64,000 bases of DNA from Hericium rajendrae (Eukaryota > Basidiomycota > Agaricomycetes > Russulales > Hericiaceae), in the NCBI GenBank assembly GCA_033439255.1, contig CM065878.1:3968001-4032000 (forward strand). Direction: 5' to 3'. Positions 46,801 through 58,059 of the stretch are shown piece by piece (within the stretch, counting starts at the first letter, position 1; each line of letters begins with the position of its first letter). Both the position numbers and the translations under genes were made by a program. Below the pieces are notes generated by a model that did no database searches, was not told the origin of the DNA, and saw nothing but the letters and a program-made list of their open reading frames with translations.

Positions 46801-48300
46801 ATGTCCCAATCGCCGTCCCGAAGTTATCCTTTCTGGTGAGTACAGGCCTTCAGTCTCACAAAATTTCTGTGCCAATTTCTCCATCTTCTAGGCTTGGAGG
46901 TTAGCAGATGTAATCTACAAGTTCTTCTTGCTAAAACTAACAGTGTGGTTCGTGCAGGAGTGGCAGCTTCACGTGCGTAAATATGTCACCTTGCAGAGAA
47001 CCTCATCTTTAGCTTACTTTCAGTAGCGGCGTGCTTTACCCACCCTTTAGATCTCACCAGAGTGTACGTGCAACATTCTCCATCTCAGACACTTCATTGA
47101 TCTCGTGTATTATATTTGCAGTCGGATGCAGACATGGAATTCTGTCGACGGCACACGCCCTACCATCTTCACCGTCATCCGCACGTCAATAGCCAAGTCG
47201 GGCATTCGTAGCCTATACACAGGCGTCACCGCATCGATATTGCGCCAGATGACCTACTCGCTCGTCCGTCTGGGAAGCTACGAAGAATTGAAGCTGCATT
47301 TATCGCGAGACGGTAGACCATCATCGGGCACATTGCTATTGGCAGCTATGGCCGCTGGAGGCGTCGGAGGGGTGGCCGGCAATCCTGCAGGTGAGTTTAC
47401 AACATCCGCAAGCAAAAGCAAAGGCTAATCGGCATTGTACGAAAGATGTTATGCTTGTACGGATGACGAGCGACATAACACGACATCCCAAAGAACGATA
47501 CAACTACCCCAATGTGTTCAGCGGTCTTGTTAGCCTTGTGAAGATTGAAGGTTTCAAGGGATTGACTCGAGGCTTGGGCACCAACACCGTAAGTCGTCGT
47601 GACACGGCCCAAAGGCGCTAATTGATTGACCTCGCCGCATTACAGTTCAGAGCAGTCTTGATGAATGTGCGTCTTTCAATCGAATCTCCATGTTCTGTAT
47701 CTCATTCTCTATGACATATTCAGGGCTCGCAAGTTGGATCGTGAGCTTCTGAACATTCAACCATTCGGGCATAAGCTGACATCTGGCGTAGATATGACTT
47801 CTTCAAGTCATGGTTCTTGCGCCATCCCATTCCGCTCACTGATTATCAGCTCCACGACAGCCTTTTGTTGCATACAGTTGCCAGCTGTCTAGCGGGACAG
47901 TCGCCACAAGTATGCCGATCCCTGTCTCACATGTCCACCGTAGGATGCTAACAGTCAATCTATCCAGCTGTTTGCGCGCCTGCTGATGTACTCAAATCAC
48001 GTCTGATGTCCCAGGTGAAGCCTTCATGTCGATAGGTGCTCTGACGATCAGCGTCTGACGATGACACCATACAGAATGGAAAGGCAAAACCTCTCGAAAT
48101 TCTGACGCGATCGTTACGCGAAGAAGGCCCGCGCTTCCTGTTCAAAGGTTGGACGCCTGCATTCGTGCGGCTAGGGCCCAACACCGTCCTTCTCTTCGTG
48201 TTCTTCGAGGTACGCTGCGTCGTCTCCATTTCGCTGCTTCTTGATTGCTGATACATCGTTCTGACAGCAATTGAAACGCGGCTGGGATACCCTCCGTTGA
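46801..48300 (+). CDS. DIC1: Mitochondrial dicarboxylate carrier
   Basis: Inner-membrane antiporter exchanging malate or succinate for phosphate. About eight exons encode a product of near 290 residues: MSQSPSRSYPFW, LGG, then VAASVAACFTHPLDLTRVRM with the first carrier signature Px[DE]xx[KR]x[RK], YTGVTASILRQMTYSLVRLG, GGVGGVAGNPADVMLVRM (second signature), NYPNVFSGLVSLVKIEGFKG, MNASQVGSYDFFKSWFL, SCLAGTVATTVCAPADVLKS (third signature) and LVRSLREEGPRFLFKGW-type repeat end reading FLFKGWTPAFVRLGPNTVLL, ending LKRGWDTLR. The three repeats, the RQMTY motif and the ASQVGSYD motif match dicarboxylate carriers such as yeast Dic1. The start gives the short N-terminus usual in this family. Confidence 0.92.
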
Positions 48301-48932
48301 CGCTCCCGTCAACATCCTACACTTCCAACTATCAAACATTCTGACCAGCTAGTCACACCGATAGATGTCCTATACTAATTTGGTTCCCATTCTCTTGGAT
48401 TAGAGTAAATCATTCATATCCCAGACATAGAACTATCCTGCCATTCACTAGAATCGCGCTAGATGACTATGTCTGCATGATTAGATACTCAGTACATACC
48501 CTGTCGACATGCTTAGCAGGATGAAACTAATCCTTCGCAGAACTCTTACTTCTTGCGCATTTCACCAAATCTGTCAACCATTTTTTTTTTGCAATCGAAT
48601 GCGAGCTCATTCAACCAAAATTTGTGTGTCAGACTGGAATGTGACCGCGCCACGATATTTATTTAATAATTTATTATGATATCACGAGGCAACATCCTCG
48701 AATCACCTGATGGGAACGAACTCCCATAATGAGACAGATCTCGCGAAATTGGCAGCAGATCTTCCTTGTTCCTCCACCAAACCAGATTTCACCACTTACA
48801 GGCTGCAGAAGACTCTGAGGTCTCTACTTTGCTTACAGCCAGCTTGCAAGATATCCATAGCAAGGTTCACTTAAGCCATCCCAAAACGCGTCAAGCCCTA
48901 TACCACTAGCAGCCGATATCCTACTTTGATCC
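48301..48932. other. AT-richer intergenic region
   Basis: 632 bp between DIC1 and ROK1, both on the plus strand. Contains a T10 run near 48582 and an AT-rich patch (48655-48680). It must hold the DIC1 3' end and the ROK1 promoter. No gene seen. Confidence 0.4.
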
Positions 48933-51075
48933 ATGGAAGCCTTCCGCTTACTTTCTCGCGGAGGCGTGAAGTTCGACAAGGGCAGATTCAAAAATGACGT
49001 GACGTTGTTCATGGTGCGTATCTTCACGTCTTGTCTGGATTGCAGGCTCACATGTTTTCACAGAAAGCACCGCCGAAGCAAGACAAGGGGAAAGGCGTCG
49101 CACACGACGCGGACGCGGATCTCCCCGCAGAGCTCGACTTCTTCAAGTACGCGAAGGGCGGCGCGCCGAAGCGGAAAGCGGATGGAGAGAATGGGGCCTC
49201 AGGCAAGAAGCGGAAGGTCGATGCGGATGATGAGCAGAGCGAGAGTGAAGATGAAGAGGCAGAAGATGCTGGACCACCTATGCCGAGGCATAAGGTGACG
49301 GCGAAGGGAGCGAACGTGCCTGCAGCGGTGGAAACCTTTGAGGAGCTCAGGAAGCGGTACGATCTTTCGTCGCATTTAATGGCCAATCTCGCGCAGTATG
49401 GGTACTCGAGGCCGACGGGTATCCAAGCGCACGGGATACCAATATTGCTGGAGGTACGCGCATTCGCATCCACACTCCCAGATGTTCCCGCTAATAGCTG
49501 GATTTTAGTCGCGAGATATTGCAGCAATATCTCCTACAGGTACAGGAAAGACGCTCTCATACCTCATTCCCATCATGGCAGCGCTCGGCGCGCCCTCCGG
49601 AAAGTTCCAAGACTCGGACGGGAACAGGCATCCGCGCTGTTATCCTCGCACCAACCCGTGAATTGGCCCATCAGATACACAACGAATGCCTGAAGCTCGC
49701 GCAAGGGCGGAAATGGCGCATTGTCCTCTTCAGCAAAGCGACCGCAGCTACTTTCGCTGACAAGAGTGTCGAGATAAAGTTGGTATGTACGATGATTGTC
49801 AGGAACGTGCTAAACACTTATCCTTTTCCCGACAGACATCATTATCAGTACACCTCTTCGATTAGTTGCTGCCATCCAAGGCGGTAATCTTGAACTCGCG
49901 AAGTGAGTACGCAAGATTTCGCTTCTTTCCGCCTCGTCTGACTTGTTGAAGTGTCCGACATCTGATCCTTGACGAAGCGGATCGCATGTTAGATCCCGAG
50001 TTCTTGCCCCAAATCGAGGAAATCACGGCCGCATGTAGTCATGAAGGCCTGCAAAAAGCTGTCTTTAGCGCTACATTACCAGCAGGTGCAGAAAAGGTTG
50101 CAATGCAAATGCTCAACAACCCAATCCGAGTTGTCGTTGGATTGAAGTCCGTATTCTCCTGCCACCCTTGTAAACCACAGTACTGATCCATCTTGTTCTT
50201 GCAGGGACACGCCTCTTCCCCTCATCGCTCAATCACTCACATACGTCGCCGATGACCCCTCCAAGCTTCCCACACTCCTGCAATACCTCGCGCAACCATA
50301 CAATCCCCCAGTACTCATATTCACCTCCTCTCAGCCCCGCGCAACGTCTCTTGCAGAGGAACTTGTCCTGAATGGCATCCCGAACGTGGATTGTCTGCAT
50401 GCCGGGATGAGCAAGAAGGAACGTGAAGAGTCCGTGAGCCGTATGCGACGCGGCGAGAGCTGGATCATGATTAGCACGGAGGTCATGGCGCGTGGTATGG
50501 ATTTCAAGGGCATTCGGGAGGTCATCAATTATGACTTCCCCCAAACGGTGCAGAGCTACGTGCATCGGATCGGTAGGTGTTTACGCAGTTGAGATGCTTC
50601 AGGAACTGAGTCGTTTCTATAAGGTCGTACTGGTCGTGCCTGGCCGCGAGGGCAAGGCGATCACGTACTTCACCAACGATGACGCGCCTTATCTCAAAGC
50701 GTAAGGATATCATACGCTCTGCCTCTCAGACATGCATTAACGCTCCGACGACCCATAGAATTGCAAATGTCCTTCTACAGTCTGGGTCTCCGGTCCCGGA
50801 ATGGATAACCAAACTGCCGAAACCCTCGAAAATGAAGCGCAAGCAGATGGGCAAGGTCAAGCGCGCGGAGACCGTCAACCCAGCCAAAAGTATGGGAGGA
50901 GCGAGGCAATCAAGAAGCGGTATGTCACCCCTCATCAGAAATTCTGCACACCATTCTGATGCACGCGTCTAGGGATATGATTGCAGGCAGCAAAAGGCGA
51001 AAGGAGAAGATTGGGCAGCCGGCAAAAGAGGCTAAGGGGAGTGGCGCGGCGGAGGCGCGTTCCGACGAGGACTGA
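48933..51075 (+). CDS. ROK1: DEAD-box RNA helicase Rok1/DDX52
   Basis: Nucleolar helicase for 18S rRNA maturation; in yeast it releases snR30 from pre-ribosomes. It starts MEAFRLLSRGGVKFDKGRF, typical of Rok1. An acidic/Lys-rich linker leads to ETFEELRKRYDLSSHLMANL (Q motif upstream region), GYSRPTGIQAHGIPILLE, SPTGTGKTLSYLIPIM (motif I), VILAPTRELAHQIHNECL, IISTPLRLVAAI, HLILDEADRMLDPEFLPQIE (DEAD), AVFSATLPAG (SAT), VLIFTSSQPRATSLAEEL, MISTEVMARGMDFKGIREV and VHRIGRTGRAGREGKAITYF. The C-terminus is basic (KMKRKQMGKVKR, GSKRRKEKIG) and ends ARSDED. About eight short introns, some directly inside motif I and the HRIGR motif. Length about 590 residues, normal. Confidence 0.93.
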
Positions 51076-52196
51076 TCACATGAGCAGGGTGCTGTTCAGT
51101 TATCACTGGGATCTATATGGTTAATTATGGAGTTGTCCGGGAGTGCGAAAGACGATGGCGTTTGTTAGGGAAAATAGAATAGCAGAGGTGCGTGTTCCGC
51201 GCGATGTGCGATAGGAGTTCAGACACAGCGGCGCCACGGTGGAAAAGGCTCTTTGGTCGCAACGACGCCGGATACAATGAGTCCGGTAGCGCGCAGAAAA
51301 ACCGTGTGTGGCGAATCTACCAAGGCATTGCATTGTCAATGCGTGCTGTGCGTCAATATTTAAGCCGAGTATGGTGCAGTCAAAGTAGCCAAACGCTTTG
51401 GGGCGACTGTCCTATGGGCAACTTTGACTCCTCTGCGACCAGGCCGCGCGGACGGATACGTGACAATGCGGGGCGTGTCATCATCGAGATCTCGAGATAG
51501 CCATCCGGAGCGCAGACAACTTCCGCGATCGTTGGATTTCAGGCGAGCCAAGATCTGGCGCGGGGCAATAAGCAGATCACCCCCTGCTATAAGAACGTCG
51601 CGTCTCCGAGATCACAGCAACGTGTCCCGAAGGGGTACATATGTCACGGAATGGCAACGTGTTCGACTCTCCCATTGACCCAGGTCAATGAACGCCAGTG
51701 CTCCGGGCTCGGCAGTGCGCCTCGTGCACCCGCAAATATGCCCACACTGTCCCTGACAAAATTCCCTTGAATGCTTCAGAAATTCAGTACGATGCTTTCT
51801 CGTCTTGAAAAAATACGACCTTAGCTCGAGGCATCGGCATAGGCTGTTGAAGTACTGTAGATGCCAAAGCAAAGGGAAAAGCGGAGGGAGAAAATACTTC
51901 CGTTGAAGAGACCTGGTTTGCCAGCGGGGGTTGAATCCAGATCCAGAGAAGCGTTGTGGCTGGACCGGGGAGGTCATAACCTGCAACGAGGCGTCCTTGC
52001 GGTGATTATACGAGGAGGGACGATGTCGTCGACACGGGAAGCGCTAGATACCGCTCAACGCTCTGACCAGTACAAAAGGACGCAAAGAAAGCAAGCCATG
52101 GCCATTCCATTCACCGGTGTAGTCGAGCCTCCCCTGCTTTATCCTCCTCGTCTTCACCTCGGTATCGTCCTCGCCTTTCTCCATTGCTCGCAGCTA
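51076..52196. other. Long upstream region of the HMG-box gene
   Basis: 1.1 kb without a gene I can support; open frames on both strands here have no family resemblance or splice partners. A long non-coding upstream region is usual for regulated transcription-factor genes. Confidence 0.4.
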
Positions 52197-53716
52197 TGCC
52201 CGCTGTTCGTAACGTGCCGCTTGTCCGTCGGTCCCGCCGCCTCTCGAAGGCACCACCTCAGAACGGTACGCGTCGTTGTTTGTGTTTGTGAGTCCACGTC
52301 GTTCTTACTCTTGCTTGTTTCGGCGGCAGGCCTCGATTGGGAGGCGTATGACCTAGTGGCTCTTGAACAGATCGAGCAGACACCCGAGCCCGCCACTCTC
52401 CCTCATCTCGATGCCACCCGCCTCAGCCGCGCCATCTTCATCGAAGAAGTCTTGGCTTCCTGTCCCGCCGTCGCCGATCTGTTCGCTGCCGGCTCTGGCA
52501 GGGCGGTCGCGAAGCTCTCCGCCCATAGCAGCCGCCGCAAGGAGGGCCACATCCCGCGCCCACCGAACGCGTTTATGATTATCGCTCTCATATGTGGGCG
52601 AAGCAGAAGGTCACGCGTCAGGTCGAGAAGGATCATCGCCAGATTAGCCGCATCGCCAGGCATCCTTTGGAACCAGCTCTCCGCCGCCCAGCAAGATCCG
52701 TACAGGACGTCGCCGAGAGGGCCAAGCGCATTCACCGCGAGCTCCACCCTGACTACAAGTATGCTCCCGTCTCTCGTCGCGAGCGTGGGCCGAAGCGGAA
52801 GGTCAGTCGGGACGCCGGGATGGACGAGAGGAGGTGCAAGAAGGTGGCAGATTTAATCAGGAGTGGCGTCGAGGGCGACGCGTTGGAGAAGCGGATGATC
52901 GCCGACTCTGCCAGCTCGGAGGATGTTGTCTCTTCTTCGTCTTCAGGTTCTCATCGTCGTGCGCACCATCCCGCGAAATCGTCCGCGCCATACAGCCGAT
53001 CCGGATTGGCTTCGCGGAGGATTCAGACTTCGCCCATTGCCTGTTAAGTCTGAATCTCCTGCTCCTGCTCCCCTTTTCGCCTCCACCCCGCCTCTGTCCC
53101 CGCTCCCTCTCCTACTTCAACTTTGGTCACCGAGCCTGCGTTCGTTTCCATTGCGGACATCCCACATCTTGACTTATCTGCACTTGGATTCGCCACTATT
53201 TCGGAGGTAAGCACCATCGGCATGAGTTATATGACTTCCTCTAACGTCCCTACTTTCATCACAGAAACTTCAGGAGGACGCTCAGCAACCTGAAGATGAT
53301 CTCCGTCCGGACCATCTCCAGTCTGGTTATGTCGACCCGATGTTCACCCATGAGTACGGCGTCGCAGGACCATCGCAGCCGGCTTCTCTTTCCCTTCCAA
53401 CGTCCAGATCCACCCAGACTACCAGCTACACCTCCCCAACACTTTCATCCCTTCTCGAGTACCCGATCCCACGTTCGACGCAGGATACTACGACGTCACC
53501 ACGTGGAGCCACCAGGAGCCCGTCATCTTCAGCGACCCTTGGGACAATTCGACCAATTTCAGTGATGACCCTCGCCTGTACGCTTTGGATCGGATGGAGG
53601 AGATCCTTCGGGACACCAGCCTCATGACTCCGCCTCTTCCACAACATGACGACCTGATGCCGGCCTCCCCCGAGGATTTCGAGAAAGCTTACATCAACTA
53701 TGATGGCGGTGTATAG
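52197..53716 (+). CDS. HMG-box transcription factor (MATA_HMG type), frame broken in several places
   Basis: DNA-binding regulator related to fungal sex and pheromone-response HMG proteins. The start MPAVRNVPLVRRSRRLSKAP joins across an intron to GLDWEAYDLVALEQIEQTPE. The HMG box begins IPRPPNAFMI and continues in other frames with YRSHMWAKQKVTRQVEKDHR, QISRIA, GILWNQLSAAQQDPYR and LAERAKRIHRELHPDYKYAP, together a complete HMG box. Ser-rich and acidic regions follow (SSEDVVSSSSSGSHRRAHH, TEPAFVSIADIPHLDLSALG) and the end reads SPEDFEKAYINYDGGV. Three one-base shifts lie inside the box (near 52581, 52657 and 52710) and about three more downstream (near 53040, 53120 and 53400). The density is higher than in any other gene here, so it could be a young pseudogene, but each piece is well conserved and sequence error is possible. 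Its role is not fixed by sequence alone. Confidence 0.75.
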
Positions 53717-54077
53717 ACGGCGCGCCTTTTCCACTCCCCTTCCATCTCGTGTTTGCATCCCTGTCTGCTATATCTGTCTGCTCTGCTCTGTTTAGGTTCG
53801 TTCCCAGTGACCCTTACCTGTAGTTCTGCTGTGCATGATACCTCGTTGATTCTGGATTCCCGTTAGCTATACCATCCATCTCCGGCTCAGTTTTTCTCTT
53901 GGTCCCTACCATGTGTCACACTTACCTCTAAAATACCTCCGTACTGCATTGTATTGATACGCTTCTTGGTTATCGGGTTTTGATGTATACCAATCACCTA
54001 CCGCGCAAGTCGCATCTGTATTTATCTTCTCACTAAAACGAAAGTCCATGCCAATCTTATACCACTACCAGTGCAAC
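53717..54077. other. Convergent intergenic region
   Basis: 361 bp between the HMG-box gene and CCA1 3' ends, T/C-rich on the plus strand. No gene seen. Confidence 0.4.
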
Positions 54078-56288
54078 TCATCGTTTCGATTTTTTCGCGC
54101 CTTCCGGTTTATCACCGTTCTTCCCCCTCTTCACGCGGGATGAGGGGCGCGAATCCTCCAGAACAAGCCTCCCCGCGGCCTTCTCCGCCTGCAGCCATTC
54201 CGTACAGTCCTCCTTCGTGCCTTGTGGGTGTTCGAGCTGCCATTCGACGACGCGGGTGAGAATCTTGCCTGTCCATTGCCCGGGCTTCGTCGCTCCGAGG
54301 AGAGTGACGACCTCGTGGCCCTGTGTCGCTTAGCGCGTGTCAAAGATGTGGAGGTCGAGGACTTACGTCGAGGATGGGCTTTGCGTCTACCGCCTTGTCG
54401 AGGCCGAGTTCTTCGATGCGGGTGACGAAGGCGTTGAATGTTTGGATGGTGTCTTTCGCGCGCTCCACTAGACGGCACGGTCAGTCACTCGTCAACAGTC
54501 CATGTTGAGATGTGCCCACCATCAAATGTATCCTTTGCTACATCGTAGAAAGGCACAAGGTCCTGGACGAGAGCGAACAGAAGCGATACCGTCCAATGCG
54601 AGTCGATGAGTGGGTTGTGCACTGCGAAATTCCGAAGCAAAAGGCCTAAACAACATAAATATCAGTGTCAAATCATCGTCGCGGACTGCAACCACAAACC
54701 GATTGCCACCCGCTCGCTCGGGGTCTTGAACCGCTCATCATCCAGCTTCGGCTGCTTGAGAAGCTCGGCGGCTGTATAGAGCAGAGGAATGCCATCGAAA
54801 TAATGGTGCTTCGTCCCGATCTTCAGTCCTTCGCGGATGGCGGCCTCGACTGCGAGATGCTCTCTCCCCCTGTGGTCCAAGTAGGTGCTCCCGCGATAAG
54901 GCGTGAGCGCGCAGGCGAGGTAGAGGCGTGCGGTGATTGAACGCGAGACGGGCTATGGAGATGAGGAGCGGGTGGAGTGGAGGGTGTGGGAAGAGTGCGA
55001 TGTCGGGACGGAGGAAGGTCTGGAGGATGGCTGCGGCAGCGACGGCTGAAGCGGAGCTTGTGGGTGGATGGGAAAGCGTAGAGCTGATGGCGGATGGGAT
55101 GTGGAAGACGGTCGAGGATAGGGATAGAGAGTCGATAAGTTGGATGGAACGGTATGGGTCTCGGCCTGTCCAAGATGGGCTGATGATGAGAACGTACGTC
55201 TTAGTTGAATGTTGTGCACGAACCTATCATCATTTTATCAATTTCCTCGCCCACTCGCTCTCGTGTGATTTTCTGAGTTATTGCTGCCTGTGAAACGCGC
55301 ATCGTGTTGTCAATACTCGTTCATAAAGGCAAGTAGATTATTGGGTATTACCTGCATCTCGGGATCACGAGCGGACTCCTCTAGTTCTGGGACCAGTTTG
55401 AAGCCGAACCTGCTTGCAAATCGGATACAGCGGACGACACGGAGCGGATCGTCCAGGAATGTTTGTCTTGGAGGAAGCGGCGTTCGGATGAAGCCATTTC
55501 TCAGATCGTCCAGTCCCTGAACCTCGTTCTATACCATACCGACAGAAGAGAGATTAGAAGACTTACCTTGCCGCAGTGATCCTCGACAGACCGAGAATGC
55601 ACGTTATAGAACAAGGAGTTGATAGTGATGTCTCTGCGCAGAGCATCTTGTAAGGGTGTGCCAAACGTCTGATATCACCACGCCTAAGTGAGACTAATCA
55701 CGAGCATAACATAACTCACTCACTACTTGTGTTGGTATTCGACTGTCCTCTGCGTATTGCTCGTCCCTGAGGTTCACGAAGTCTAGCTCCGTATCTAGCA
55801 CGGATGTCTTTGCGGTCTCCAGGTGTTTGGATTGCCCCGGGTTTTCCTTCACCTTGCAGACCGACTTGACTGGGATCTGCTTCACCTCGCTGACAAACGC
55901 ACTGAACTCTACGGCGAACGGGTATCCCATCATATCTGTCAAGGCGACATCCATGTCATTGCTTTGCGACCCTATCAGCTGCAATAGATGAACATGAGTC
56001 GAGGAGCAACCTCAGGAGAATGGAGGATTAACCGACCTTGTCCCGCACCCAACCACCGGCGATTCTGCATGTGGTGGTGATGCCTTTGCTCTCGGCCAGG
56101 TGCTTCGTGCATTCGTCAAGGAGTTTGCACAGCTGGTCTTCCACATCGGTCAGTGAGATTTCCATTTGTTCGGGTATGTGAATAGGGTGTGCAGAGACAT
56201 GACGGAATGAGACCGGTCGTGACATTATGGGCTGAGTGATCCTGGAGATTCGGCGTCGGGATGGCTTGAGACACCGCACAAAGAGCAT
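54078..56288 (-). CDS. CCA1: CCA-adding tRNA nucleotidyltransferase
   Basis: Adds and repairs the 3' CCA of tRNAs in nucleus, cytosol and mitochondria. The class II nucleotidyltransferase head reads CRIAGGWVRDK and, after an intron, LLGSQSNDMDVALTDMMGYP with the catalytic DxD. Next come DTELDFVNLRDEQY, FGTPLQDALRRDITINSLFY, GKGLDDLRNGFIRTPLPPR and DDPLRVVRCIRFASRFGFKL. The C-terminal helical part has HHYFDGIPLLYTAAELLKQP and ends KPEGAKKSKR. Two in-frame starts are visible. The ATG at 56225 gives MSRPVSFRHVS; the ATG at 56288 adds 21 residues, MLFVRCLKPSRRRISRITQP, basic and free of acidic residues, a likely mitochondrial presequence. Yeast Cca1 also makes compartment-specific forms from alternative starts. 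About eight introns. Confidence 0.92.
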
Positions 56289-56678
56289 AAGAAGTGGTGA
56301 AACGTCGTGTGCACACCGCGAACTCAGATATCCCACTTTGCTGCCCTGGATGGATTGAAGTCGGAAGCTCGGAGGCTCGGAGATGGATCTCGGAAGTGGC
56401 CACGCGAGGCGTGCGAAAACCAGCCAAGCTTGGATGCGTGACCTCCACTCGCGATCAGGTGAGGAGCTTCTGTTCTCGCGCAAAAGACACGAGCATCTTG
56501 GTTGCAAATTGTGCGCAACAATTTCTCTTCCATAGAACAGATAAGTATAGATAGATATGGTATGAGCTGGCGGTCCAGTTTACAAGGTATCATAGCACAA
56601 CAGCATCGATCACAGACAACGTTCGTGTCCGAACGCGTAGATATCAAGAAAAATAATCATTGGGAGTCGCCAATCCTT
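56289..56678. other. CCA1 promoter and thioesterase 3' end
   Basis: 390 bp between two minus-strand genes. Open frames extending into this stretch from CCA1 have no homology. No TATA box recognised. Confidence 0.4.
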
Positions 56679-57563
56679 TCAAACCGTTCGGATCCCGTTG
56701 ATCACAGGCTGAAGGCGTAACACCCTCAGCAGCCAGTTGGTCAGGTCGTTCATCTCTTCGGTGCTGACCGAATGTCCCAAACCCTGGTATCGTTTGAAGC
56801 ACAGGAGATGGGCAGGAAATCGCAGAACATCGCGCAGGAAGCCCATGGCCTCCTCCGAGTAGTAAGGTGGTATATCGGTGTCGCTGATCCCATATCCCCA
56901 GAAAACGGGGAGCGAAGGGTCGGTTTGGATGATGTGCTGCAAATACCATACCAGCGGTGAGCAATTACGATCGGGAATATGCACAGTGATCAAATACCTC
57001 GCGCATGCGGTGCGGGATCCAGCCCGACAAGCTCGCAACACCGCCGAGCTCATGTAGCGTGGTCAGACCCACCATGAGGCTCAGTGCAGCACCTTGGCTG
57101 AAGCCCATTAGGACGATCTTGCGCGAGTCTACGCCGCGATGGACTTCAGCCTGAATTATACCTTCTATTGAACCGATGGCCTGCGAAATGCCTGCTTCAT
57201 CCCATTCGAGATACCCTGGGGGTAGGTTGCCAATGTCGAACCAACTTGAACGGAGTTGACCTTGGTTGTACGAGACTGGTTTGGAGAGCCTGCAAAGTGC
57301 GTGTCAGTCTAGCATAAATAACGACATCCATGGCGTCAGAAAGAAAGACTCACGCTTGAGGGAGAATCCACTCGATGTTGGGGAATTGTCTAGAGAACCA
57401 GTGTATGGTCGCCCTCCATACCTCGGTCGTCTGACCGAGGCCCTATAATTTTAATTTTTGTCAAGCATTTCAATCAGTAGATAAAACGACGACGTACATG
57501 GAGGAAAATCACAGTTGCCTGTCGATTCTGGGTTGCGGGAAATCGTAAAATGCTAGCAGTCAT
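56679..57563 (-). CDS. Acyl-protein thioesterase/lysophospholipase-like serine hydrolase
   Basis: Alpha/beta hydrolase of the APT1 family, which removes palmitate from proteins such as Ras and G-alpha. Exon 1 reads MTASILRFPATQNRQATVIF then LH, joining GLGQTTEVWRATIHWFSRQF (oxyanion region HGLG). Next come PNIEWILPQALSKPVSYNQG, SSWFDIGNLPPGYLEWDEAG, KIVLMGFSQGAALSLMVGLT with the nucleophile elbow G-F-S-Q-G near 57090, GVASLSGWIPHRMRE, LPVFWGYGISDTDIPPYYSE with the likely catalytic Asp, and YQGLGHSVSTEEMNDLTNWL with the catalytic His. The length, about 240 residues, is normal. It has four or so short introns. A role on palmitoylated VAC8, the divergent neighbour, would be speculation. Confidence 0.88.
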
Positions 57564-58059
57564 GATATGCTTGACAGCTACCTGGCCTCTCGATGGAGGG
57601 CAATATATTGAGGCTTTTGAGTCGCACAGCCATTAGCTGTTCCTAGGATTCTGGCTTCGTGATACTAAGGCAGCATTGTCCGCCTAGAGAGTACGTGTAT
57701 TCCGCAGCACCCACTGCGGAAGTGAACAGCCTGCTCACAAAGACAAGTTGGCCATACATTGTTGCGGTTGCCATCATCAACACCTCCTTACTGCGCTCGC
57801 TGAGGCCGAGTCATTCACTGGTCTGGGCGTCAAGTCAATGAGTCGATGGCAAAGTTTCGGCGAGGGGACGCGTCGATGAGACGCGCCCAATGCCGGGTCT
57901 GGTCGCGTGAAACTCACGTGGCTACCTTCCCAACTGGGAAGGGAACCAGAACCAGCAGGTGAACCGAGGCGACCAGATTTCAGGCTGTGTACCGCTGTAT
58001 CATTTCTCAATCGCTGCCCATCCCTTTTTTTTTGACAAGGTCAAGCATCGTGTTTTATC
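57564..58059. promoter_or_regulatory. Divergent promoter, thioesterase and VAC8
   Basis: 496 bp between divergent starts. A T9 run at 58025-58033 lies about 30 bp before the VAC8 ATG. No gene seen. Confidence 0.4.
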
